The translations under genes and the position numbers were made by a program. The notes beneath the pieces are model-generated. The model saw only the letters and a program-made list of their open reading frames with translations, searched no databases and was not told the origin of the DNA. A stretch of DNA of 64,000 bases from Globodera rostochiensis (lineage: Eukaryota > Nematoda > Chromadorea > Rhabditida > Heteroderidae): contig JAEVLN010000002.1 of assembly GCA_018350325.1 (NCBI GenBank), positions 812,162-876,161 on the forward strand. Reading direction: 5' to 3'. Shown piece by piece: positions 36,712-46,800 of the stretch. Position 1 is the first letter of the stretch. Every line of letters begins with the position of its first letter.

Positions 36712-39700
36712 TTTGTTCTTTTCACGCCATTCACTGTCAATTCCCATCAGTGTTCGACTTGCGGTGCATTCACTGAGGTCAAGCAAATTCGTCAAGAGCA
36801 AGTGCGCAAGTTTATCCCATTCACAAAAGAGCATTTACAAAATCGGAACGATCGATCAATCAATTGATTGATTGATTGATTGATCGATCGATCGATCCGC
36901 TTTGATTTTATCGCTTTCGATCACTTCAAATAAGAATTCTCGAGAGAATCGATTGGTTGATCAGTCTCACTGACAGGCACGACGGTTTTTGTAAAATTAA
37001 AAGGCCAATACTCTGGTAGAGAATTTCCCAAAAATTTTGTGAGATTGATCAGTCACTCTCTGAACATCCGCACCCCGCAGATTCTGAAAGATCTGCTGAA
37101 GAAGCTGGACCTGAGCTCCAAGCCGAACATCACGGTTGATCTGACGAAGTTGCCGCCCATTGCGCATTCCAACCCGCGTGTCCAAGCAATGCTCGACCAC
37201 GCGCGTCATGCGACCCATCGCCGAGTGCGTAAAGTAAATTTTCCGAATGTCCGTGCCCAATGTTTCCGTGTCCAGCAGAAAATGGTATATGATTTGATCG
37301 GATCTGAGGAGCCGATTGGTGTTTTAGATCAGAACTTGTCATCTGATCACACCGGAAAGATTGGGCACCATTTTGTGTTCATCGATTGCATTTTGAGAGA
37401 TGCCGTCGTCTTCTTTAGTTGAACTTGGCACTTTTTGCGAATGAATGAAAATGCTTTTTTTTTTAAATTTCCAATCAATTAAACATAAACTCTGTTTCCC
37501 CTCCGGTGTTAAGTCGGCTCAGCCATGGAAACGGATGGACCGTTTGGGTGGGGAGGAGGAGGAGCCCAATTACTTTCCCGCACTCTACGAGACGGAGCAG
37601 GAGCCGATGCTGCAGAGCAGCTACATAATTGCGCAGCCGTTGCCCAATTGGTTTGGCCAGGTGTGCACCACAAAATGTTGTTTCATCCAGCCAGATGCCA
37701 TGGCTTTTTCTTCCATTTTTGAATTTGGCATTAAGGTTGGCGCACTGTTCAAATTCTCGACAACGCTTCGCAAGAATTTTGTGCAGTCGGCCAAGCTGAA
37801 CGTGCCCGTCCGTCGGCCCATTGACCAGTTGCGCTACACAACGGCACCAATTCGGCTGAATGTGTTCCGTCGCTTTGCCAATGGAACGGTTGGCACATTT
37901 TCAGCTTTTCCGGACACGGGCGATTAAAGCGCACCTTTTTCCCGAAATAAATTAAATGATTTTATCCCGAAAAAGCCAATTTTTATGAACTTTCAAGCGC
38001 TTAGCTAGTCCCGTGCCCACCCAAAATTTAAATTGATCCCTCCTCCCCGTTCAGCTGAGTCCCGCGATCGTGTCAAAGTTCATCGAGTTGGAGACGAGCA
38101 TTATGCCGATGGCGGAACGCGTTGAGGTGTCGATCAGTGAGGACATTGTGCAACAGTGGGTGGAGACGAGGAGTGACTTTGGGCCAAACATTGGGGGCGA
38201 GCTAGGGCCCGACTTTCGGCGGCATGCCAAGCCGAGCACGGTGAGGAGGAAACAAATTAAAGCAAAAAATGTTGACATTTTGACACTGATCGATTTCGAC
38301 AGAGTTTAAACGGCAAATCGAAAGCGCGATGCTGAAATCGATCAAGCGTGTTAGAAGCATAGTGCCATTTTTCAATTTAAAAAAATTAAAAGTTAAAGTT
38401 GAGGGACTGGCATTCTTTTAACGGGTCGGATTTGCCGAGACTGCAAAAGCCGGGACCAACATTTTGAACCGATCGACTCCGACTGACAAAGGACCAAAAT
38501 TTTGGCAGAAAATTTAAATTCGTGAAACATAGTTTTTTTTCAAAAATTACTCAGTTTTGAAATTGGGCTAATTGATTTTGGGTTCGATTTTTTTTTAATT
38601 TTATTATTTGGGGGGGGGGGGGGTTGGCACCGGCAAATTTTAAAAATTTAATGATTTTGTTATTTCATCTTTAGATGGGTTATGGATTTATATTTTCCCG
38701 GTCGGTGCCCCGTCCCACCCGCCGGTCCCTGACGGGATCCCGGGCCTTCCAACCAATCAAAATTTTTTTAAATTAAAATTATTTTTTTTTGTATTTTTAT
38801 TTCAATTTTTCAGAAAAAAAAAGATTTGTTTGCACTCTTCCTTTAAATAAATGTCAGTTGGACTTTTGATTTTTTTTAAAAGGATGCCAAAATTAGGCTT
38901 TCGTGCATTTCTACTTTGATTTAAAAAAGGGCACGGGCATTAGGAAGACTTATACAAATTGTTAATTAATGCCAAAACAATTGTTATTTAAAATTAATGC
39001 CAACAAAACAAACATTGGCCAGATTGCGTTGTATGTGGAGGCGCTTTATGACGACGAAAATCTTGTCCAACACTCGCCGGATGAGGTCGGCAAGACAATT
39101 TTTAAATGTTAGACAGAAAATCTTAGATAAAAGTCTGATCTTTTAGATAAAATGGTCTAAAATGTCTGATCTTAGATAAAATGGTCAGAAAGTCTTTGTT
39201 TGCTAAATCCTTTTTGGCTTTTATTAGGACAAAAATCTTAGGTGACATCAGATGTCTAAAAATATGAGATGACTGAAGTTCAATTAAAATTTGTTAGATA
39301 AAAAATGTCAATTATTGACAAAAATGCTTTTGCCTAAAAATGGCACTTCCGATCCAAAGAATGGGTTGGGCGAGTAAATTTTGCCTTCAAGTTGAACCGA
39401 TTTGGCCGATACCAAATGAACGCTCAATGAGCGCTCTGGTGTGCCAGCTTTATGCTGCAGTTTTGCGCAAACGGACAAAGAGTTATGGCACCAGAAAAGC
39501 CAAAAATGATTTTTTGGCCAAAACTTGGTTTAAGCAGTATCTGTAGCAAGAGATTGGGACACCAAAATGATTTGCTCCGGGCGGTAATTGAACTTTCAGC
39601 GCTGCCGATCAGCTTCACACACCCCCAAGCCTGTGAATGTTAGCGTGTCTCACAAAAAAAAAACAATTGAAAATAAATATTTTATTTAAAGGTTAAAAAA

Positions 39701-41349
39701 ATGTCGTCGTATGATGGGATTAGAGACGGCGGGAACTGGGCGAGAAAAGTACGGGTTCCCGTTTCCGTTAAATTTTGAATTCCCGTTCCCGCAATTTTTA
39801 TTTTACCGTACTCTAGATGGGATCATATCGTAACACGACGAGATTTGAAATCTGTCTTCAGAATTTTAATTTGGCATAATGTTTGCCCGAACCGGTTCTT
39901 GTTGAAGAAAGTTTATAGATCATTTGACTTTTGGCGGATCGGAAGCGTTAATTTTTGCAAAAAAAAAAAATGGCTAAAAAGATATGTAAATTTGATGGAA
40001 ATTTAATGAATATGGGGCATTTTACAAATCACAATGACTTTGTTCAAAATGTGCATCAACAAACTTCAGAGGAACGGCGAGAAGGCCATGTTTTTGGAGC
40101 TGGAACTGATCCCGTTGAAGGGCGGGCGCTCGAGGCGTAACTTAAACATGTGCCGCCCAGGGGTTTGTACATATCGCCAAACAAACAAAGCCATTTTGGC
40201 ATTCTGTCCGGCATTCTGTTTTCTCCACCACCACCAATGTTGGCACTGGGCTGTTCGAGAGTCTCGGTCTCGAACCGAGAAATTTCTCGGTTTTTTGGGT
40301 CTCGGTCTCGAGTCTCGGGGTTATTTCTCGCTCTCGAGTATCGGGGTCCTTTATCGGTCTCGGTAAATTTCAAGTCTCGAACAGCCCTAGTTGGCAAAAC
40401 AATCTGTCTGGCATAATGCCAAACAATTTTTAGCATTCATTGTCTTATTTTGCAGCAAAACAGCACACAAAAGTGTTGCCTGTACGATTTGGTGATCGAC
40501 TTCGAGAAGATCGGCTGGGGCTTTGTCATTGCACCAAAACGATGTTACATTTTTTGTTCAAATTTTGTCATATTGTCCAAAGCAACATTTGTAGACAATG
40601 CGTACATATGCAGCGGTGAATGCAGTGGCTTTGCCGTGGGGGTAAGGACAAAGTGTCGAAATTTGAATCGAAAGCCCACGAAAAATGCGGACCCGGACAC
40701 TTCAGTGCCCGGACGATTATTCAGTACCGTTGATCAAACTTTAAATCAATGAAAGCTCTTACAAATTAATAGAGCTTATATTTGTACTAAAACGTCTGGC
40801 ATTGAAATGTGCCGGACCGCAAAGAAATTATTTTTTGTCGTAATGTCCATTTATATGTTTTAGTGACAAATTTAATGATGGAATTGTCTTTTAATATTAT
40901 GAAAATACATTTGGCTTTATTTGGGGCCAACCTGCAATTTGTTTGTGATAGAATCTAATTTTCAGGCCAATTCGGCCACAATGACACGCCAGCACGCGGC
41001 CAATGCAGCCAAAATCGGTGTGTTTAGAAAGTGATCACTGACTGATCAAACAACATTCCTGATCAGATCACTACCAATGCTGCCACCCGAAGGAATACAG
41101 CGGCATTATGGTAAAAAAAAGATGCTAACTAAAATTGCTTCAAAAGTTAGAGATTTTTTTTTCAGTTTTCTCCAGCAAAATAAAAGCAATACTCCCACCA
41201 ATTATAATTTTTAAAATTAAACTAAAAAAATTATTAAATTTTTATTTAACTTTTTTGTTTTGTGCCAGATTCTGTTCATCAAAGAGAACAGCGAAGTGTT
41301 GGCCAGAGAAGTGCCCAATATGGTGGCCAAGGAGTGCGGGTGCGCATGA
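36712..41349 (+). CDS. daf-7: TGF-beta superfamily ligand, DAF-7/myostatin type, 12 exons found, 5' exon missing
   Basis: Exons 36712-36801, 37081-37224, 37523-37660, 37736-37888, 38055-38240, 39023-39085, 40070-40162, 40456-40543, 40595-40641, 40966-41017, 41067-41110 and 41269-41349 join in phase to 392 residues before the stop. The propeptide starts CSTC, then KQIRQEQILKDLLKKLDL, like the CxxC and first helix of myostatin-type prodomains. The processing site is RSRR, giving a 111-residue mature chain. Its nine cysteines are C(5), CC, CSGEC, CC and CGC; CCLYDLVIDFEKIGW and APKRYNAYICSGEC closely match DAF-7. Known role: secreted ligand signalling through type I/II receptors to Smads, controlling dauer entry in C. 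elegans. The usual WDW/WxW is WGF here. The initiating exon with the signal peptide was not found. Some prodomain borders (37224 or 37233; 37514 or 37523) are uncertain. Two MITEs lie in introns. Confidence 0.9.
36849..36898. repeat. Palindromic GATC/GATTGA microsatellite in an intron
   Basis: GATCGATCAATCAATTGATT continues as (GATT)n and then (GATC)n, so the block is largely its own reverse complement and could form a hairpin. It lies in the first recognised intron of the TGF-beta gene. Confidence 0.8.
39721..39815. mobile_element. 95-bp hAT-like MITE in a TGF-beta gene intron
   Basis: The left end TAGAGACGG and right end CCGTACTCTA are near-inverse, and the flanks 39713-39720 and 39816-39823 are both GATGGGAT. 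It lies in the intron between exons 39023-39085 and 40070-40162. Confidence 0.8.
40247..40389. mobile_element. 143-bp hAT-like MITE in a TGF-beta gene intron
   Basis: TGGGCTGTTCGAGA and the inverse TCTCGAACAGCCCTA form the ends. The flanks GTTGGCAC (40239-40246) and GTTGGCAA (40390-40397) match at seven of eight bases. The interior repeats GTCTCGGTCTCG phrases. It lies in the intron just before the exon that opens the CCLYD segment. Confidence 0.8.
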
Positions 41350-41580
41350 CCAAACGGGGAATAGACGAGTTGAAGAAGAACAAAAAGCGGCCGGCGGGAA
41401 CAAAAATGAAGAAAAAACAATCATTTAAAGAGCAATGTTTAAATATTGCAGCACCATTTTTTCCAATTACGGTCCAAATTGACTGATTTCAGAAGAAAAA
41501 AAAAATTGGTTAAATTTTTGAAAAATCTTTAAAAATTCCATTTTTGTCTATCTTTTTCCATGTTGGACCGTAACACATAG

Positions 41581-41760
41581 TGTAAACGATCCTTCTCCCA
41601 ACTGCCCATTTCGGATGGTCATTCTGTGCCAAAATTGGTGAAAGTTTTTTTGTTGGCATTTTTGGACCCTAACACGATTCAGCGCCGTTTGTTGGTCATC
41701 GTAACTTTTCTCAAATGCATCAAATCTGACAAATTTGAGACTCATTTCAAGGAAATTTTA
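41581..41760 (+). CDS. Orphan exon candidate, 60 codons
   Basis: A stretch of exactly 60 open codons lies between a TAG acceptor (41578-41580) and a consensus GTAAGT donor (41761). It reads like globular protein, for example LVKVFLLAFLDPNTIQRR and later LKCIKSDKFETHFKEIL. No matching neighbouring exon was found and no family is recognised. It could be an exon of a small gene downstream of the TGF-beta gene, a pseudogene piece, or chance. Confidence 0.35.
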
Positions 41761-42889
41761 GTAAGTTTAGGACGCTTTCACTAATGGCATTTTGGTGGGT
41801 GCCGATTTATTCAAAAATGAGATCAAAATTGTGGCGCTTCAGAATGATCAGCCACCCTTAGGGCCCCCAAACCTCATTTGTCATTAATTATCATCAGCAA
41901 CCGGTTTATCTGCACACAAAACTCACAATTTTATATTTATTTTATACATCCCGAAAACAATAGTTTGACATAAAATTTTCTTAGTTAAAACTTTAATGGC
42001 AAAATATTAATTCAAATTTTTTTTTTAATTTGCAAATAATTATAGCAAATTATAATCGCTTGAAAAACATCCAAAACAACAAAAAATCCGCAAATTTTGT
42101 GAAAGTGATTTTTGCCAAAAAGTCCGGAATCCGTTACATCCCGGACGCAAACCTACTCCTATAGAAAACTTGTAAAATTATGTTTAACAAAAAAACTATT
42201 TATTTATGGATTTGCACTAAATTTTGATATTTTCCTGCTTTTACACAAAATGGGAATTCATTGGAAGCAAAATATCAGATTTTAGGGCCGGGCCAAAAAT
42301 CAGTACATTTAAAAATGTTAAAAAAATAAGTAATATTTATTTTTTCGCATAAAATGTATGGTTTTAATCATATTCTCCCCACCAACAATTTTTCTCAACA
42401 ATTCGGGGTTGGAAATTGCTCTCATGGATTTCCGAAAATTTTTGCCGTTTTTCAATTTTCAAAAATGCAATTTGTTTTTACGAATTCTACTTTTTAGTGG
42501 GGGGGAGGGGAGGGGTCGGCGGTGCCCGGAGCACCACGATTGGGCGCGCACGATTGGGCGCCGGCACGTTCGGTGCCGGCACGATTCGGTGCCCGAAGCA
42601 AACCAAAAAAAATTTGGTATCATACAAAAGCTCTCAGTATGCTGAACCTTTTATCAAGCTAAAGCTAACCGATTCGTCTTTTCAAAAAAAGGTTATAGGT
42701 TTAAAACCTGTAAAAAATGCCATTTTTGTCGTGGTGACGGCATAACTTTCTTTGTTTAAGTCGAATTGCTTAGCTTTTGCCTTTGTAAGCTTCTACTTAT
42801 TACATGTTTCAAATGATACCAAGACTGTTTGGTTTGGTTGACTTTGAACAAAGTTTTAACGAAAAACTTGTCGGCGCCCAATCGTGCGC

Positions 42890-43075
42890 GCCCAATTGCG
42901 GAGTACCGGCGGTGCCGATAGGCGCCGCCGAGAAAATTTTTGAATTTCCGACTCGATTTGTTAACAGATTTGCAACCAAATTTTTAAATACGGTACTTTT
43001 TTGGAGCTTTATTGAATGGGAAGGGCCGGCGGTGCCGATAGGCGCCGCCAGGAAAATTTTTTGATTTTTCTACAT
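42890..43075. repeat. Two adjacent copies of a dispersed GCGGTGCCGATAGGCGCCGC repeat
   Basis: CGGCGGTGCCGATAGGCGCC followed by GCCGAGAAAATTTTTGAATT occurs here, and CGGCGGTGCCGATAGGCGCC with GCCAGGAAAATTTTTTGA follows about 120 bp later. Other copies lie near 13093, 54676 and 55038. Confidence 0.85.
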
Positions 43076-43858
43076 TTGGTAAAAAATTGGCTTAAAAACA
43101 CGAATTATCTTGAAAATCAGTACCAAATCAGTACGCCGAGCTGAAATCAGTACATTTCTGATAAATAAGTACAGTTACGCACTCTGATTTAAACGTTCAA
43201 ATTCCGATCAACAGTAAGTGCCCCCCCCAACTTCTCGAATTGACGCTGTTATCAAAGCAATTGCCAATGTGCGCATCAATCATTCATTTATATGCAGTCA
43301 CTGGTCGAAAAAGCCCTCTAACTTTTTAAATGCTGCGCAATTATTAAATAAATTACGTTTATTATTTCATTAATACTATTCGTTTTTCACGGCACGAATA
43401 GCTCTGCTACGCAAATCACAAATTCGTAATTTTCGAGTACTTGACCTTTATAAAATGTCCTTTTCCCATTACAAATGTCCTTTTCACGTCTCCGAAAAAC
43501 CCAAATTACGTAATTCGCGTATACTTCAATCCTTCCCATTTTATTATTTTTTATCTTTATTTTTTTCATATTACAATAAAATATATGAAAAATGAAAATA
43601 TGTATTATTTAAATTTGAGGAAGACAATATAATAATATTGGGCGACCAAACAAAATATTGGAAATGCAATGTTTTAATACTTTACTGTATGTACATTTTA
43701 TGATGGATGGCTTTTTGTTTTTTAAAAACTTTTTTTGGCCAGGGTTGAATAAATGTTCAAAATGTCCAAGACTTCCTCCGTTTCCCGTGGGGTCCAGCCC
43801 TGGATTTGTCGTCCATGATAATCACAATTTTGTTGTCCATGTTCATCACCATAAAAAA

Positions 43859-46800
43859 TCAAAGTTGTTGAAGCAGTTTAGCTGCGGTGGTGGACGGATG
43901 TCTGTAGGGGTACAGTTGGGGGAGCAGCGGGACCAGACCCTGCATCTCCAGCAAGTCCCTGGCGGCCATCGACGTCTTCTTCAACAGCCTGTCGGCATCA
44001 GCAGCTTCTGTTGCAGCAGTTGGTGGTGCTGCCGGACGTGCCGACTCCATAAACATTGCCTTTGGCATCGGCAGCGGATCCGGAAACTCTACGACGTCAC
44101 TGAGCATTTCCTGTTGCGGAACGACGACGGCACTGGTCGTGGAATTGGAGCTGTTCGGCATCGGCAACGGTTGTTGAAGGCCCTGAAGATGGAGATGTTC
44201 GGCTAACAGTGCTTTTCGTTTGGCCAACAGTTCCGCCTTCTGCTCTTTGATAGTCTGCAAAGGAAGGAGAGAAATATTACATAAATTTGATTCATAATTT
44301 TTGTTATTTTTATGACAATTTATCTTTCAACAATCCTTGCATCAAGACCAGAAATTTCAAACAAATTTAATTTAATCCATCCAGTTGTTTTGCCAACATT
44401 CTTTCTTCTCACTGTCCCTCTCCCCATAAATATATTCATCGGATGACAGCAATTTGTCTCCATTTACGCATTTTCTTTCTTACGGGCGACTCTTTTGCAA
44501 TGGTGGCATTCCGTGCCATTTCCCGCCGACGGCACGGCACACACAAACAAATTACAACAAATTTTGCCCCGGGAGGCAAACGGCCATTTTGCCCGCGATT
44601 TTTTGAGTGGAAAATCCCTTGCCCCCCCCCCCATTTTGTCGTCAGCAGCTCACATTCATTCATTCGCTGTGCGCCATTTTCGTGAACGATAAACAAAAAA
44701 AAAAAAAATTTCGTCGTCTTCTTTCATTTCAGCGTTCTGTTGCGTCTTCCCCGAGCTGCCCCCCCCCCGCCTATCATCACCCCCCAGGGGTCGTCCGTCG
44801 GGTCCATAGAACACCCATTGACGAAAGGTCCAGCCCCCCCCCCCTCCCACCAGTCATCCCCCCCCCCCCTCTGATACACACAGAACGAGTTCCTCCCTCC
44901 CTCCCTCTGAACGGTATGGAGTTTTGGGGGACATGTGACTCTCTGCTGACTCTCTCTCTGTGTGCGAATGAATAAGAAACCGCTGATGCTGAGGCCCCCC
45001 CCCCTCCGCTGGCCGGCCACTGTTTATCGGCCCGCCGGGGATGGGGCGGCAGGACGAACGAGCTGCTGCTCAGTGTGTACTCTGAGGTGACAGAGAAACA
45101 AAAAAAAAAGAAAATGAAAAGAAAAGTAATCAATTTGAGTGAGAAATTGCTCTGACACAATGTCTGACTGATCTGCGTGTGCACGTGCATTTCATAGCGA
45201 TTTGTGTAATTATTGCACTTTTGCGCCGCTTGAAAAAATAGAGAAAAGAAAATGAAATATAAGAGGAAAAAAAGTGGCAAAGTTTGTGCACTTTTGTGCA
45301 GAACTGAGTTCGCGAACCGTGGCAACCGCGCGACAAGGTCCATTTTTGCCAATCAAAAATAAAATTATGGAAGCGAAAAATTGTTCATATTTTGTCCGTC
45401 CCCTAACGGACAAAATGGTTCAAAATGTCCCATAAAGAAGAAGAAGAATCTTTTTATTCACTACCATCTCCCCTAATTTCATCAACATTTTATAAGTCCG
45501 CGCAGTGCCCAATTTTTATTAGAGGACATTTTGGTGGCGTGTGCCCGCAAACCGCGGGGTCTTTTTTGGACCGCGAGCCTTTGCGCGCCGTCGCTGGGAG
45601 GGCGAGGAAAGTGTGCGCGCCGCCGTCCACGTGCAGTTCACATTCATTCAACACAGACGGCGGATGACCTAATAATACTTTGAAGATGCGGTGGGGGGGG
45701 TAGAGAAAAAGGGAAACGGATATTGAGAGGTCAGACATGCAGAGGATCGCAGGTGAAAGGGCAGAGAAAGAGGAGGGGGGGGGGTGGGGGATTGGGTCAG
45801 ATACACACAGGCAGACAGACAGAGCAAGTAGACGATGCGAGCACGTGCATTTCACACGTTCGTTTTTTGTTCTGCGGGTGCCTTCGTTCGTCTCGCGGAC
45901 AAATATGAATTGAAATGAATCTATCCGCCCCGTCCGTCTCCCCTCGGGGGTTTGACGTACAAAAAAAAAAGCGGTGGTGTTAATCTCTCGGATGGTAAAA
46001 ACATTTTCGCAAGATTAAGCAAACAAAACAAAAATTTGCAACTGTCAATCTCACTCACTGGTCGAGCAAAGACTGTTGGCACTAATTGAATGGCACAAAA
46101 CTTTTTTAAAATGGCATTCCGTCTTATTTTTAAAAAAATGTTTTTTTGTGACATTTTGTTTTTGGCACACGTTTTGTGCACTTACTCGAATGTGATTTCG
46201 TGCACGAGTCAGCAGCGAAAGAGTTGTGTCACGTTGGGTTTCCGCCTCGGGCGGCAACGCGGCCTTCAGCGCCTCGAGGTGACCGCGCAGGTTGGCCCGC
46301 CGGTTCTTCTCCAGCTCGTTGTGTGCCGCTCTGAAAATGGAATTATTTGAATTTGGCACACATTTTTTGGTCCATCATTTCATCAATTTTCAATTCTTAT
46401 ATAACATAAGTGTATGCAAATATGCTTGGCATGGCATCATTTCTTCATTTAACAGAATTTTTATGTTTCTAAACAAATTTTTTTTTTAATTTTGTCGGCT
46501 CGCCTCGTTTAATTGGTTTTTGTTTGTTTGCTAATATAAACATGTGATGCTTAGTATGTACTAAAAAGTATTATTTTTTGCCATTCCGACAGTTTTTGCA
46601 AAAAAATTTTCCTCCCCCCCCCCCTCCCAACAAATCACACGCATTTATTTTTGTACACATCTCCCCCCCCCCTCCCCCCTCCATATATTCATTCATTCAC
46701 ATGTGCCCCCATGAGAGTTGGTTGGTCGGTTGTTGGTTGTGCCCCCGCCCAAAACGCCCCGCTAAAATATGTGTAATTTGCGGGCGGTTGGGGGAGGGGG

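Larger units (their letters stand above)
41350..43858. other. Intergenic region with one orphan exon candidate and dispersed repeats
   Basis: Apart from the open stretch at 41581-41760 no exon is recognised. Two copies of a dispersed GCGGTGCCGATAGGCGCCGC repeat lie at about 42905 and 43022, with a related G-rich sequence at 42490. The sequence at 42640-42800 belongs to another dispersed family that contains GGTTATAGG/CATAAC phrases. Confidence 0.5.

Noticed and set aside
39340..39546. Frame with LRKR, first considered as the processing-site exon of the TGF-beta gene
   Set aside because: The exon at 40070-40162 fits better: it is in phase, and it encodes LELELIPLKGGRSRR and the first cysteine of the nine.
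39600..39632. In-phase 11-codon block RCRSASHTPKP with CAG and GT borders
   Set aside because: It would fit before the CCLYD exon by phase, but the 40070-40162 exon supplies the conserved RSRR and cysteine, so this is probably chance.
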